Shown here piece after piece: positions 47,921 through 56,148 of a stretch of 64,000 nt of DNA (positions are counted from its first letter, which is position 1; every line of letters starts with the position of its first letter). The notes below the pieces were generated by a model. It worked only from the letters and a program-made list of their open reading frames with translations. It searched no databases and was not told the DNA's origin. The position numbers were made by a program, and so were the translations under genes. The DNA comes from Streptomyces sp. MMG1121 (GTDB taxonomy: Bacteria > Actinomycetota > Actinomycetes > Streptomycetales > Streptomycetaceae): NCBI RefSeq assembly GCF_001280015.1, contig NZ_LGDV01000196.1:1-64000 (forward strand), written 5' to 3'.

Positions 47921-48973
47921 GTGCATGTACCTGACGGATTCATCGACGCCCCGACCTCCGCGGTCACCGGAGTGGTCGCCGCCGGCGCCCTCGCGGTGAG
48001 CCTGCGCGGCGCCCGCCGCGAACTCGACGAGAAGACGGCCCCGCTGGCCGGTCTGGTGGCGGCGTTCGTCTTCGCCGTCCAGATGCTCAACTTCCCCGTG
48101 GCGGCCGGTACGAGCGGCCATCTGCTCGGCGGCGCGCTCGCCGCGATCCTCGTCGGCCCCTACACAGGCGTGTTGTGCGTGTCGGTCGTGCTGCTCATGC
48201 AGGGCGTGCTGTTCGCGGACGGCGGCCTCACCGCGCTCGGGGTGAACATCACCGACATGGCGATCGTCACCACGGTCGTGTCGTACGCCGTCTTCCGCGG
48301 CCTGCTCGCCGTGCTGCCCCGCAAGCGTCGCTCGGTGACCGTCGCGTCCTTCGTCGCCGCGCTGGTCTCCGTGCCGGCCGCCGCCGTCGCCTTCACGCTC
48401 ATGTACGCGATCGGCGGCACGACGGACGTGTCCCTCGGCAAGGTCGCGACCGCGATGATCGGCGTCCACGTTCTGATCGGCGTCGGCGAGGCGGTCATCA
48501 CCGCGCTCACGGTGAGCGCGGTGATCGCCGTGCGCCCCGACCTGGTGCACGGCGCGCGCGGCCTGCGGCAGCGGCTCCAGTTGCGTGTGAACGGCGCGCT
48601 GGTGGACATGCCGGCGCCCACGGCGCCCGTGGCAGCGCGCACCTCCCGGCGCGCGCTGTGGGTGACGGGGCTGGTCACCTCCCTCGTCCTCGCCGGGTTC
48701 GTCAGCTTCTACGCCTCCGCGAACCCCGACGGCCTGGAGAAGGTCGCGCACGACCAGGGGATCGACGCGAAGACCGAGAAGCACGCCTCGGCCGACTCCC
48801 CGCTCGCCGACTACGGCGTCAAGGACGTCTCCGACGCCCGTCTGTCCGGCGGCCTCGCCGGCGTGATCGGCGTCGGGGTCACCGTCGTCGCGGGCAGCGC
48901 GGTGTTCTGGGCGGTGCGCCGGCGCCGCGACGCGGAGATCTCGCCCGCCTCGACGGCCGGCACGAGCGTCTGA
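47921..48973 (+). CDS. cbiM: Cobalt/nickel ECF transporter substrate-binding CbiMN fusion (350 aa)
   Basis: Residues 1-215 are CbiM: the mature start VHVPDGFIDAPTSAVTG, in which the free N-terminus and His2 form part of the metal site, MLNFPVAAGTSGHLLGGALA (His ligand) and FADGGLTALGVNITDM. Residues about 240-340 are a CbiN/PDGLE module: one helix, SANPDGLEKVAHDQGID, DYGVKD and a final helix. The two are separate proteins in many bacteria and fused here. Because the ligand site needs His at position 2, the GTG at 47921 must be the true start. Cobalt (for B12) or nickel cannot be told apart from the sequence. Confidence 0.92.
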   Translation: MHVPDGFIDAPTSAVTGVVAAGALAVSLRGARRELDEKTAPLAGLVAAFVFAVQMLNFPVAAGTSGHLLGGALAAILVGPYTGVLCVSVVLLMQGVLFADGGLTALGVNITDMAIVTTVVSYAVFRGLLAVLPRKRRSVTVASFVAALVSVPAAAVAFTLMYAIGGTTDVSLGKVATAMIGVHVLIGVGEAVITALTVSAVIAVRPDLVHGARGLRQRLQLRVNGALVDMPAPTAPVAARTSRRALWVTGLVTSLVLAGFVSFYASANPDGLEKVAHDQGIDAKTEKHASADSPLADYGVKDVSDARLSGGLAGVIGVGVTVVAGSAVFWAVRRRRDAEISPASTAGTSV

Positions 48974-48974
48974 C

Positions 48975-49736
48975 GTGGGTGCCGGGCACGCACACAGGCT
49001 GTACCGGCACGGGCACTCGCCCGTGCACGCCCTGCCGCCACACACCAAGCTCACGGCCGCCTTCCTGTTCGTGATGGTCGTGGTGTCCACCCCGCGCGAG
49101 GCGACATGGGCGTTCGCGGTGTACGCCGTCCTGCTCGCGTACGTCGCGTACGTCGTACGCGTGCCCGCCCTCTTTCTGCTCAAACGGCTGCTGATCGAGG
49201 GGCCGTTCGTGGCCTTCGCGGTGCTCATGCCGTTCGTGGCCGAGGGCGAGCGGGTACACGTCCTGGGTCTCTCGCTCAGCGTGAACGGACTCTGGGGCGC
49301 CTGGAACGTGCTCGCCAAGGGCACGCTCGGCGTCGCCGTCTCCGTGCTGCTGGCCGCCACCACCGAGCTGCGCGCACTGCTGCTCGGGCTCCAGCGGCTG
49401 AGGCTGCCCCCGCTGCTCGTGCAGATCTCCTCCTTCATGATCCGCTACGGCGACGTCATCACCGACGAGATGCGCCGGATGCGCATCGCCCGCGAGTCGC
49501 GCGGCTTCGAGGCGAAGGGCGTGCGGCACTGGGGCGTGCTCGCCAAGTCCGCCGGCGCGCTGTTCATCCGCTCCTACGAGCGCGGGGAGCGCGTGCACCT
49601 GGCCATGGTGAGCCGGGGGTACGCCGGTGCCATGCCGGTCATCGACGAGGTGACCGCGTCCCCGGCGCAGTGGCGTCTCGCCCTCGCGCTCCCCAGCACC
49701 GCCCTCGTCGTCTGTCTACTGGGATGGATCCTGTGA
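48975..49736 (+). CDS. cbiQ: ECF transporter transmembrane (T) component CbiQ (253 aa)
   Basis: The energy-coupling membrane subunit: HTKLTAAFLFVMVVVSTPRE, several helices, and the coupling motif ARESRGFEAKGVR near residue 175, which contacts the ATPase. A second short Arg-rich stretch (MVSRGYAGAMP) follows, as usual for T components. The GTG at 48975 is 1 bp after the cbiM stop. It works with CbiMN and CbiO. Confidence 0.9.
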   Translation: MGAGHAHRLYRHGHSPVHALPPHTKLTAAFLFVMVVVSTPREATWAFAVYAVLLAYVAYVVRVPALFLLKRLLIEGPFVAFAVLMPFVAEGERVHVLGLSLSVNGLWGAWNVLAKGTLGVAVSVLLAATTELRALLLGLQRLRLPPLLVQISSFMIRYGDVITDEMRRMRIARESRGFEAKGVRHWGVLAKSAGALFIRSYERGERVHLAMVSRGYAGAMPVIDEVTASPAQWRLALALPSTALVVCLLGWIL

Positions 49737-50497
49737 CCACCGCTTCGAGCACCGCTTCCCTGGAGGTCTCCGGCCTCGCCTTCGCCTACCCCGACGGCCA
49801 CCAGGCCCTGTTCGGCGTCGACTTCACCATCGCGCGCGGCGAACGGGTCGCGCTGCTTGGCCCGAACGGCGCCGGCAAGACCACCCTGGTGCTCCACCTC
49901 AACGGCATCCTGAGCGGCGGCACGGGTGCCGTCACGGTGGCCGGACTGCCGGTCGGCAAGCGGCACATGGCGGCCGTCCGGCAGAAGGTCGGCATCGTCT
50001 TCCAGGACCCGGACGACCAGCTGTTCATGCCGACCGTGCGCGAGGACGTGGCCTTCGGCCCGGCCGCCGCCGGAATCAAGGGCGCGGCCCTGGAGGACCG
50101 GGTACGGCACGCCCTGGAGCGCGTCGGCATGCAGGACTTCGCCGACCGCCCGCCGCACCATCTGTCCTTCGGCCAGCGCCGCCGCGTCGCCGTGGCCACC
50201 GTGCTCGCGATGGAGCCGGAGATCCTCGTCCTGGACGAGCCCTCTTCCAACCTCGACCCGGCCTCCCGCCGTGAGCTCGCCGACATCCTGCGCTCCCTGG
50301 ACGTCACGGTCCTCATGGTCACCCACGACCTGCCCTACGCCCTGGAACTCTGCCCGCGCTCCCTGATCCTCAGCGACGGCGTGATCGCAGCCGACGGCCG
50401 GACCGCCGGCCTCCTCTCCGACGAGGAGCTGATGCGGGCTCACCGCCTGGAGCTGCCGTTCGGGTTCGACCCTCGGGCGGTGGCGGGGCGGGCGTGA
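49724..50497 (+). CDS. cbiO: ECF transporter ATPase CbiO (257 aa)
   Basis: A single ABC ATPase: Walker A LLGPNGAGKTTLVLHL, Q-loop VFQDPDDQLFMPTVREDVAF (the DPDDQLF form typical of ECF A components), signature LSFGQRRRVAVATVL, Walker B ILVLDEPSSNLDP and the switch MVTHDLPYALELCP. It drives metal uptake through CbiQ and CbiMN. ATG 49724 overlaps cbiQ by 13 bp; GTG 49733 would give a 4-bp GTGA overlap and is equally possible. Confidence 0.92.
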   Translation: MDPVTTASSTASLEVSGLAFAYPDGHQALFGVDFTIARGERVALLGPNGAGKTTLVLHLNGILSGGTGAVTVAGLPVGKRHMAAVRQKVGIVFQDPDDQLFMPTVREDVAFGPAAAGIKGAALEDRVRHALERVGMQDFADRPPHHLSFGQRRRVAVATVLAMEPEILVLDEPSSNLDPASRRELADILRSLDVTVLMVTHDLPYALELCPRSLILSDGVIAADGRTAGLLSDEELMRAHRLELPFGFDPRAVAGRA

Positions 50498-50675
50498 GGG
50501 CTGGACGGCGCATGGTGCGCAAGTAGGCGCGCGTGACGAGTGTGCGCGCCGTGGTGTGGCTGACGGGGCGCGCGGGGCGGGGGTGCGCGCCGAGGTGGTG
50601 GAGGTGCGCGCTGGGACGTGTGCGAGGGGTGTGCGCGGCGGGTGGCGCGGCGCGTCCGCGAGAATGGGGCGCGTG
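50498..50675. other. GTGCGCG-rich spacer before ohrR
   Basis: A non-coding stretch unusually rich in GTGCGCG and GCGCGC steps. A hexamer GAGAAT (50660-50665) lies 7 bp before GTG 50673, so ohrR may be leaderless. No terminator for cbiO was found. Confidence 0.4.
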
Positions 50676-51158
50676 ATGCCTCAAGACGAGCGAGACGACG
50701 AAGGGGCCGCCGGGTCGCTGCTGCTGGACGACCAGCTGTGCTTCGCGCTGTACGCCGCACAGCGCGCCGTGACCGCCGCATACCGTCCACTTCTGGACGA
50801 CCTCGGGCTCACCTACCCCCAGTACCTCGTGCTCCTGGTGCTCTGGGAGCACGGCGAGACCAGCGTGAAAGAGCTGGCGCGCGCCCTGCGGCTGGACTAC
50901 GGGACCATCTCGCCGTTGCTGAAGCGGCTGGAGGGGGCGGGTCTGGTGCGCAGGGAGCGCGCGGCGGGCGACGAGCGCTCGGTGCTCGTCGTGTGCACCG
51001 GGCGCGCGGAGGAACTCAGGGAGCGCGCGGCGCGCGTCCCCGGCGCGCTCCTCGCCACGACGGGGCTCGACACGCAGGGGGTCGCACGGTTGCGCGCGGA
51101 GTTGTGGCAGCTCACCGAGCGCGCCGACACGGCGGCCGACAGGCACCGAGCGCACTGA
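50676..51158 (+). CDS. ohrR: OhrR-type organic-peroxide-sensing MarR repressor (160 aa)
   Basis: A MarR winged helix with the OhrR sensing Cys at C22 in LLLDDQLCFALYAAQRAV. The HTH is ELARALRLDYGTISPLLKRL and the wing ERAAGDERSVLVV; the Tyr residues near the sensing Cys (FALYAA, LTYPQYLVLL) are as in OhrR. When organic peroxides oxidise the Cys, OhrR releases the ohrA promoter. ohrA follows 106 bp downstream on the same strand. ATG 50676 is used; GTG 50673 and ATG 50664 are in frame. Confidence 0.92.
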   Translation: MPQDERDDEGAAGSLLLDDQLCFALYAAQRAVTAAYRPLLDDLGLTYPQYLVLLVLWEHGETSVKELARALRLDYGTISPLLKRLEGAGLVRRERAAGDERSVLVVCTGRAEELRERAARVPGALLATTGLDTQGVARLRAELWQLTERADTAADRHRAH

Positions 51159-51264
51159 ACCCGCGCTGTCCGCGGTTGCCCACCCTGCTGACGCTTGCTG
51201 ACCTACCGGCCAGTACCTTGTGCACGATGCATCTGTGCGCCACTTGTTCCGGGGAAGGCCGGCC

Positions 51265-51711
51265 ATGACCGAAGACACCGCCGTCGACACCCGTCCGACG
51301 AAGATCATGTACGTCGCCGAGGCTACCGCCCACGGCGGCCGGGACGGCTATGTCACCAGCCAGGATGGCCAGCTGGCGCTGAAGGTCGCGATGCCTCCGG
51401 AGCTGGGCGGCGACGGCAACGGCACCAACCCGGAGCAGCTGCTCGCGGCCGGTTACAGCTCCTGCTTCCACAACGCGCTGATCCTGGTCGGAAACCGCGC
51501 GGGCTACGACCTGACCGGCTCCACGGTGGCCGCCAAGGTCGGCATCGGCCCCAACAAGCAACGCGGCTACGGACTCGCGGTCGCCCTCAGCGTCTCCCTG
51601 CCGGTCCTGGACGCCGACCTCGCCGCCAAGCTGGTGGACGCGGCGCACGAGGTCTGCCCCTACTCGAACGCGACGCGCGGCAACATCGACGTAACGATCC
51701 TGCTGGGCTGA
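51265..51711 (+). CDS. ohrA: Organic hydroperoxide reductase OhrA (148 aa)
   Basis: An OsmC/Ohr-fold peroxidase that reduces fatty-acid and other organic hydroperoxides to alcohols with lipoyl thiols. The peroxidatic Cys67 is in AAGYSSCFHNAL and the resolving Cys131 in EVCPYSNATRGNID. TNPEQLLAAGYSSC is the Ohr rather than OsmC signature. The ATG at 51265 has GGGGAAGG upstream. The partner regulator ohrR is upstream. Confidence 0.95.
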   Translation: MTEDTAVDTRPTKIMYVAEATAHGGRDGYVTSQDGQLALKVAMPPELGGDGNGTNPEQLLAAGYSSCFHNALILVGNRAGYDLTGSTVAAKVGIGPNKQRGYGLAVALSVSLPVLDADLAAKLVDAAHEVCPYSNATRGNIDVTILLG

Positions 51712-51784
51712 TCCCACCGAGGAATCGCAGGCGCGCAGTGGTTGTTGCAGGCACTGTCGCAGGCGATCGGAAGGAACGGCGGAC

Positions 51785-52969
51785 GTGGACGTGGAGATGA
51801 ACGGCACTGTGGCCGAGGGCTTCGAGCCGGTCAGGGAGGCGTTCGCCGCGAACTTCGCGCTGCTCGGGGAACGCGGCGCGGCGGTGACCGTGTACCGCGA
51901 CGGGCACAAGGCGGTCGACCTGTGGGCCGGCGCGAAGAACGTCGACGACACGGTCGGCATGGCGGGTTCGGCCCCCTGGGAGCCGGGGACCGCGCAGATC
52001 GTGCGCTCCGCGACCAAGGGCGTCGCCGCCGCCGCGCTCCTGCTCCTGCACCAGCGCGGCGAGCTGGACCTGGACGCCCCGGTCGGCACGTACTGGCCGG
52101 AATACAAGGCGGCCGGCAAGGAACACACCCTCGTGCGGCACCTGCTCGCCCACCGCGCGGGCATACCCGTGCTGGACCGGCCGCTGACCCCTGCCGAGGC
52201 CGCCGACCCCGATCTGGGCGCCGCCGCCGTCGCCGCGCAGCCGCCGGTGTGGGAGCCGGGCACGGACCACGGCTACCACGCCCAGACCTACAGCTGGCTC
52301 ACCGGCGAGCTGATCCGGCGGATCACCGGCCGCCCGGCCGGCGAGTGGATCGCGGACGAAATCGCGAGACCCGTCGGCGCGGATCTGTGGCTCGGCCTGC
52401 CGGAATCGGAGCACGCGCGCGTGGGCCGCGTCGGGCCGGTCGAGGCGCCTGCGGCGGCAGGCGGTCTGAAGACCCGTCCCAAGCGCGCGGTGGCCGAGGC
52501 CTACGCCGACCCGGACTCCCTGACCCGGCGCGCGTTCGCCGCGATCACCCCGCTCCCCGACGAGAACGACCCCGCCTACCGCGCGGCCACCCTGCCCGCC
52601 TCCAACGGCATCGCCACCGCCGACGGGCTGGCCCGCTTCTACGCCTCGCTGATCGGCGAAGTGGACGGCGGCACGCGCCTGTTCACCCCGCGGACGGCGG
52701 AACTGGCCCGCGCCGAGCAGTCGGCCGGTCCGGACCGAGTCCTGGTGGTGGGCACCCGCTTCGGCCGCGGCTACATGCTCCACGGCAGCGCATCGCCGCT
52801 GCTCTCCCCCCACTCCTTCGGCCACCCGGGCCGGGGCGGCGCCCTCGCCTTCGCCGACCCGGAGACCGGCATCTCCTTCGGCTATGTCACCAACGGCTTC
52901 AGGAAGAGCGTGACGGCGGACCCGAGGGCGCAGGCGCTGGTACGGGCGCTGCGTACGGCGCTCGCATAA
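51785..52969 (+). CDS. Serine hydrolase, class C beta-lactamase/EstB fold (394 aa)
   Basis: A penicillin-recognising fold without a signal peptide, so an intracellular esterase or lipase-like enzyme rather than a beta-lactamase. Catalytic S75-A-T-K78 in VRSATKGVAAAALLLLHQRG, Y164 in GYHAQTYSWLTGELIRR, and H347-P-G in FGHPGRGGALAFADPE (the KTG-equivalent, as in EstB-type esterases). Starts GTG 51785, GTG 51791 and ATG 51797 are all in frame; GGAAGGA fits 51785. Substrate unknown. Confidence 0.88.
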   Translation: MDVEMNGTVAEGFEPVREAFAANFALLGERGAAVTVYRDGHKAVDLWAGAKNVDDTVGMAGSAPWEPGTAQIVRSATKGVAAAALLLLHQRGELDLDAPVGTYWPEYKAAGKEHTLVRHLLAHRAGIPVLDRPLTPAEAADPDLGAAAVAAQPPVWEPGTDHGYHAQTYSWLTGELIRRITGRPAGEWIADEIARPVGADLWLGLPESEHARVGRVGPVEAPAAAGGLKTRPKRAVAEAYADPDSLTRRAFAAITPLPDENDPAYRAATLPASNGIATADGLARFYASLIGEVDGGTRLFTPRTAELARAEQSAGPDRVLVVGTRFGRGYMLHGSASPLLSPHSFGHPGRGGALAFADPETGISFGYVTNGFRKSVTADPRAQALVRALRTALA

Positions 52970-53160
52970 GGCGCGCGCCCACGGCCGCACGACGCCCGCA
53001 CGGGGCGCACACCCACAGCCGCACGCCCCGCCCACCCGAGAGCGCATCCCGAGGGCGCACCCGGATGCGCACGGTGCGAAGTCCACGCTGGGGAGCGCGC
53101 GCCTGGGCGCGCTCCCCAGTACCACCCGCCATCCGCCCCGTCTCACGCGTCGCCACACGC

Positions 53161-53192
53161 CATCACGCGTCACCACGCGTCACCACGCGTTG
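53161..53192. repeat. Short 10-bp tandem repeat (CACGCGTCAC)
   Basis: CACGCGTCAC is repeated head to tail at 53164-53183 and continues as the variants CACGCGTTGT and CACACGTTGA, ending at the stop of the DUF1876 gene. The preceding 52970-53160 spacer is rich in related CACACC/CGCACG words and has no gene. Confidence 0.6.
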
Positions 53193-53468
53193 TCACACGT
53201 TGATCGGGTGCGAGATTCGTCCGGACGCCGAGTCGATCTCTCCGTGGGCCTTGTTCAGCAGGTGCATGGCCAGTTCGTTGAGGGCACGCGCGCCGGCGAT
53301 CTCTTCGCCGACCCGGGGTTGGTTGGAGTCGATGGTGTGCCGGCTGGCCCGGCCGTGCGCCCGCACCTCCGAGCCATCGGGCAAGCGCACCATGGCCACC
53401 GCGCGCGTGTGCTGATCGTCCTCCACGAACTCCAGCTCGATGTGCCATCCGACAGTGGTGTGCATCAT
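53193..53468 (-). CDS. DUF1876 family protein (91 aa)
   Basis: The DUF1876 pattern is seen in GWHIELEFVEDDQHTRAVAM, VRLPDGSEVRAHGRASR and PRVGEEIAGARALNELAMHL. Small cytoplasmic proteins of this group are widespread in actinobacteria and of unknown function; the fold is predicted to be dsRBD-like. The ATG at 53468 follows GGAGGTGG; ATG 53465 is adjacent. Confidence 0.85.
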   Translation of the reverse strand: MMHTTVGWHIELEFVEDDQHTRAVAMVRLPDGSEVRAHGRASRHTIDSNQPRVGEEIAGARALNELAMHLLNKAHGEIDSASGRISHPINV

Positions 53469-53573
53469 GACGACCACCTCCGAAATCTGCTGCTTCCAGG
53501 GTGCGCCCCGGCACCCCGGCCGTCATGTCGACGCCGGACGCGGCCCCCGCCCCGCACGGACCCGCAGCCCCTC

Positions 53574-54461
53574 TCAGGCGTCCTTCCCCTCGAAGCTGGC
53601 GAAGTACGCGGCGGCCATGTCCTCGTCCCCGTGGCCCTGGGCGGCGGCGCGGGCGAACCGTTCGGCACTCGCGGCGGCGACATCGAGCCGTACGCCGACG
53701 CGCTCGCCGGCCTGGACGATCAGCCGGGCGTCCTTCGCGGCGGTGGCCACCGCGAACGACGCCGGCGACAGCGCGCCGTCGAGCACCAGCGCGGCCTTGG
53801 CCCGCAGATAACCCATGTCGAGCGGGCCGCCCTCGATGAGGTCGAAGAAGCCCTGCGGATCCACGCCGAGGGCCTGGGAGAGGGCGAGGACCTCGCCGGT
53901 CGCGGCGGTGACGGCCAGCACCCAGCTGTTGGCGACCAGCTTCAGCCGGCTCGCGCTGCCCGCCGCGCCGTCCTCGCCGGTCCACACGGTCTTCGCGCCG
54001 ACCGCGTCGAAGACGGGGGTGACCGTCGCCCGCCCCTCCTGCGGCCCGGCGGCCAGCACGGTCAGCTGACCGGCCTCGGCGGGCTGACGGGTGCCGAGGA
54101 CGGGGGCGTCGTAGAAGACGAGTCCGTGCTCGCGGGCGAAGGCGGACAGGTCCGTGACGAGGTCGATCCCGGCGGTGGTGCACTGGGCCCACACCGTGCC
54201 GGGGCGCAGTGCGGGGGCGGCCTCGCGCATGGTGTCCAGGACGGCGGTGCCGTCGTAGAGCATCGTCAGGACGACGTCGGCGCCCTCGACGGCCTCGGCG
54301 GGTGTGCCGGCGACCCGGGCGCCGTCGGCGGTGAGCGGCTCGGCCTTCTCGCGCGTCCGGTTCCAGACGCGTACGTCCAGCCCGGCCCGGCACAGGTTGC
54401 GCGCCATGGCGGCCCCCATGATGCCGGTGCCCAGCACACTGACGGTCGGCTTGTCGGTCAT
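53574..54461 (-). CDS. NAD(P)-binding beta-hydroxyacid dehydrogenase-type protein (295 aa)
   Basis: A 3-hydroxyisobutyrate dehydrogenase superfamily member: nucleotide motif VLGTGIMGAAMARNLCRAG, NRTREKAEPLTADGA, FYDAPVLGTRQPAEAGQL (substrate loop; the family usually has DAPVSGG), LKLVANSWVL with the catalytic Lys, and AKDARLIVQAGERVGV. The active Lys and the NAD loop are intact. The replaced GG in the substrate loop suggests an imine-reductase-like or otherwise changed substrate. The substrate is unknown. Confidence 0.87.
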   Translation of the reverse strand: MTDKPTVSVLGTGIMGAAMARNLCRAGLDVRVWNRTREKAEPLTADGARVAGTPAEAVEGADVVLTMLYDGTAVLDTMREAAPALRPGTVWAQCTTAGIDLVTDLSAFAREHGLVFYDAPVLGTRQPAEAGQLTVLAAGPQEGRATVTPVFDAVGAKTVWTGEDGAAGSASRLKLVANSWVLAVTAATGEVLALSQALGVDPQGFFDLIEGGPLDMGYLRAKAALVLDGALSPASFAVATAAKDARLIVQAGERVGVRLDVAAASAERFARAAAQGHGDEDMAAAYFASFEGKDA

Positions 54462-54585
54462 TGAGGGCTCCCTGTCGTCGTCCGGCTGCTGCCTCACGGT
54501 CCCCGGCCATCTTCGTGGCACGGCCGGGCTCATGCACGCGCGTGCACCGCGCGAACCGGGGTCCGCTACCCGGCACTACCCGGCG

Positions 54586-55431
54586 CTACCCGGCGTGCAA
54601 CATCAGCCCGATCCCCACCACCAGCAGCCCCGCCGCCGCGATCCTCGGCGTGCCGAAGCGCTCCTTGAAGAACACCGCGCCGATCGCGGCGCCGACGATG
54701 ATCGAGGACTCGCGCAGGGCGGCGACGGGGGCGAGTTCGGCGCGGGTCTGGGCCCACAGGACGAGGCCGTACGCGGCGACGGACAAGGCGGCGCCGAGGA
54801 GTCCTAGGGCGGCGTAGGGGCGGAGCAGCCGGACGGTGCCGCCACGCGCGCGTGCGTACATGCAGGCAGGGATGACGACGCCCTCGATGGCCATGAGCCA
54901 GGCGATGTAGCCGAGCGGGGAGTGCGCGGCGCGTACGCCGAGGCCGTCGATCACCGTGTACGCGGCGATCGTCAGCCCGGTCGCGAGGGCCGCGCCGATC
55001 GCCGCCCAGTGCGGCGGTCTGCCGCGCAGCCCCCACAGGCTGACGCCGGTGAGCCCGACGCAGGACACGGCGATCCCGGCCAGCGCCCAGGGGCCGGGCA
55101 CCTCGTGCGCGAACAGGCCCGCCAGCACGGTGACCACGAGCGGAGCGGTACCGCGCGCGATGGGGTAGGCCTGCCCGAAGTCGCCCAGCCGGAAGGAGGT
55201 CATGAGCAGGGCGTAGTAGAGGATGTGTACGACCGCCGAGGCCAGCAGGTACGGCCAGGCAGGCCCCGCCGGGAACGCCACGAACGGCGCCATGGCGAGC
55301 CCGATCAGGACCCCGCCCCCGGATATCAGGGTGAATCCGACGAGTTTGTCGGTGATGCGGTGCGCGATGGCGTTCCAGCTGGCGTGGGTCACGGCGGCAC
55401 ACAGGACGGCGGCCGTGACGAGCGGCGTCAC
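54586..55431 (-). CDS. EamA/DMT-type membrane transporter (281 aa)
   Basis: Ten hydrophobic segments in two EamA repeats. The first starts VTPLVTAAVLCAAVTHASWN; the second is around AAIGAALATGLTIAAYTVID. GQAYPIARGTAPLVVTVLAG and VAALRESSIIVGAAIGAVFF are the paired conserved helices with the Pro and Glu of the family. Such proteins export amino acids or metabolites. The GTG at 55431 overlaps the upstream YbaK gene stop by 4 bp, so they are coupled. Confidence 0.88.
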   Translation of the reverse strand: MTPLVTAAVLCAAVTHASWNAIAHRITDKLVGFTLISGGGVLIGLAMAPFVAFPAGPAWPYLLASAVVHILYYALLMTSFRLGDFGQAYPIARGTAPLVVTVLAGLFAHEVPGPWALAGIAVSCVGLTGVSLWGLRGRPPHWAAIGAALATGLTIAAYTVIDGLGVRAAHSPLGYIAWLMAIEGVVIPACMYARARGGTVRLLRPYAALGLLGAALSVAAYGLVLWAQTRAELAPVAALRESSIIVGAAIGAVFFKERFGTPRIAAAGLLVVGIGLMLHAG

Positions 55432-55940
55432 GCGGTCCGCTCGCGCACGTCCACCACATCGGCGCCGGCATGGGTCACGAGCGCCTTCGGCTCGATCGGG
55501 AAGACGGTGTACGGCGTGCCGGCCGCCGCCCACACCACGTCGTGCGCGAGCAGCGAGCTGTCGGCGAGGACACGCGTGCGCGTGCGGTGCCCGAAGGGGG
55601 GGACGCCGCCGATGGCGTACCCGGTGGTCTCGCGTACGACGCCGGCGTCGGCCCGGGTGACCTTGCCCGCGCCCAGTTCCTCGCGCACCCGCCGCACGTC
55701 CACGCGCGAGGCGCCGTCCATCAGGACGAGCACGGGGACACCGTCGGCGGCGAAGACCAGCGACTTGCAGATCTGGCTCAGCTCGCACCCGATCGCGGAG
55801 GCGGCCTCGGCGGCGGTCCGGGTGGCCTCGGGGAACCGCCGGGCCCGTGCGAGGACGTCGTCCAGCCCGAGCGCACGCATCGCTTCGGCGAACCGGGGGT
55901 GGGCTCCGGACTCTCCGGTGTCAGTGGCGGTCGTCGTCAT
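55428..55940 (-). CDS. YbaK/EbsC-type aminoacyl-tRNA deacylase (170 aa)
   Basis: The YbaK fold is seen in AASAIGCELSQICKSLVFAA with the invariant Lys that binds the tRNA 3' end, RRVREELGAGKVTRADAGVV and TTGYAIGGVPPFGHRT. Such proteins hydrolyse misacylated tRNA such as Cys-tRNA(Pro) in trans. GTG 55949 is also in frame. It is the first gene of a two-gene unit with the DMT transporter, an unexplained but plausible pairing if the transporter exports an amino acid. Confidence 0.88.
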   Translation of the reverse strand: MTTTATDTGESGAHPRFAEAMRALGLDDVLARARRFPEATRTAAEAASAIGCELSQICKSLVFAADGVPVLVLMDGASRVDVRRVREELGAGKVTRADAGVVRETTGYAIGGVPPFGHRTRTRVLADSSLLAHDVVWAAAGTPYTVFPIEPKALVTHAGADVVDVRERTA

Positions 55941-56148
55941 GCCCGGCACGCTACGGCATCGTTCCGGCCGTGCTCACGGGGTTTTCAGCCGCCGCTCGTG
56001 CACCGCTCGGTCCAGCGGACATGCGCGGCGGAGCCAGGTTCCGACTGTGATCATCCGCCGACTTTGTGATTTCCTGACGCGTATTAGAACAGGAGTTTAC
56101 GGCCGGGCCGTCGCGGCGGACCGGCCTACGGGGGAACGGGGAATCACC
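55941..56148 (+). promoter_or_regulatory. Promoter region of the ESX-like module
   Basis: A 208-bp gap with an AT-rich stretch at 56050-56100 (TTTGTGATTTCC and TATTAGAAC). TATTAG at about 56083-56088 is a fair -10; no -35 is clear. No terminator for the YbaK-DMT unit is expected here because that unit runs left. Confidence 0.4.

Noticed and set aside
51785..52969. Secreted beta-lactamase
   Set aside because: There is no signal peptide and the third motif is HPG, as in EstB-type esterases, not KTG.
53161..53192. CRISPR array from the short repeats
   Set aside because: The units are 10 bp, head to tail and without spacers.
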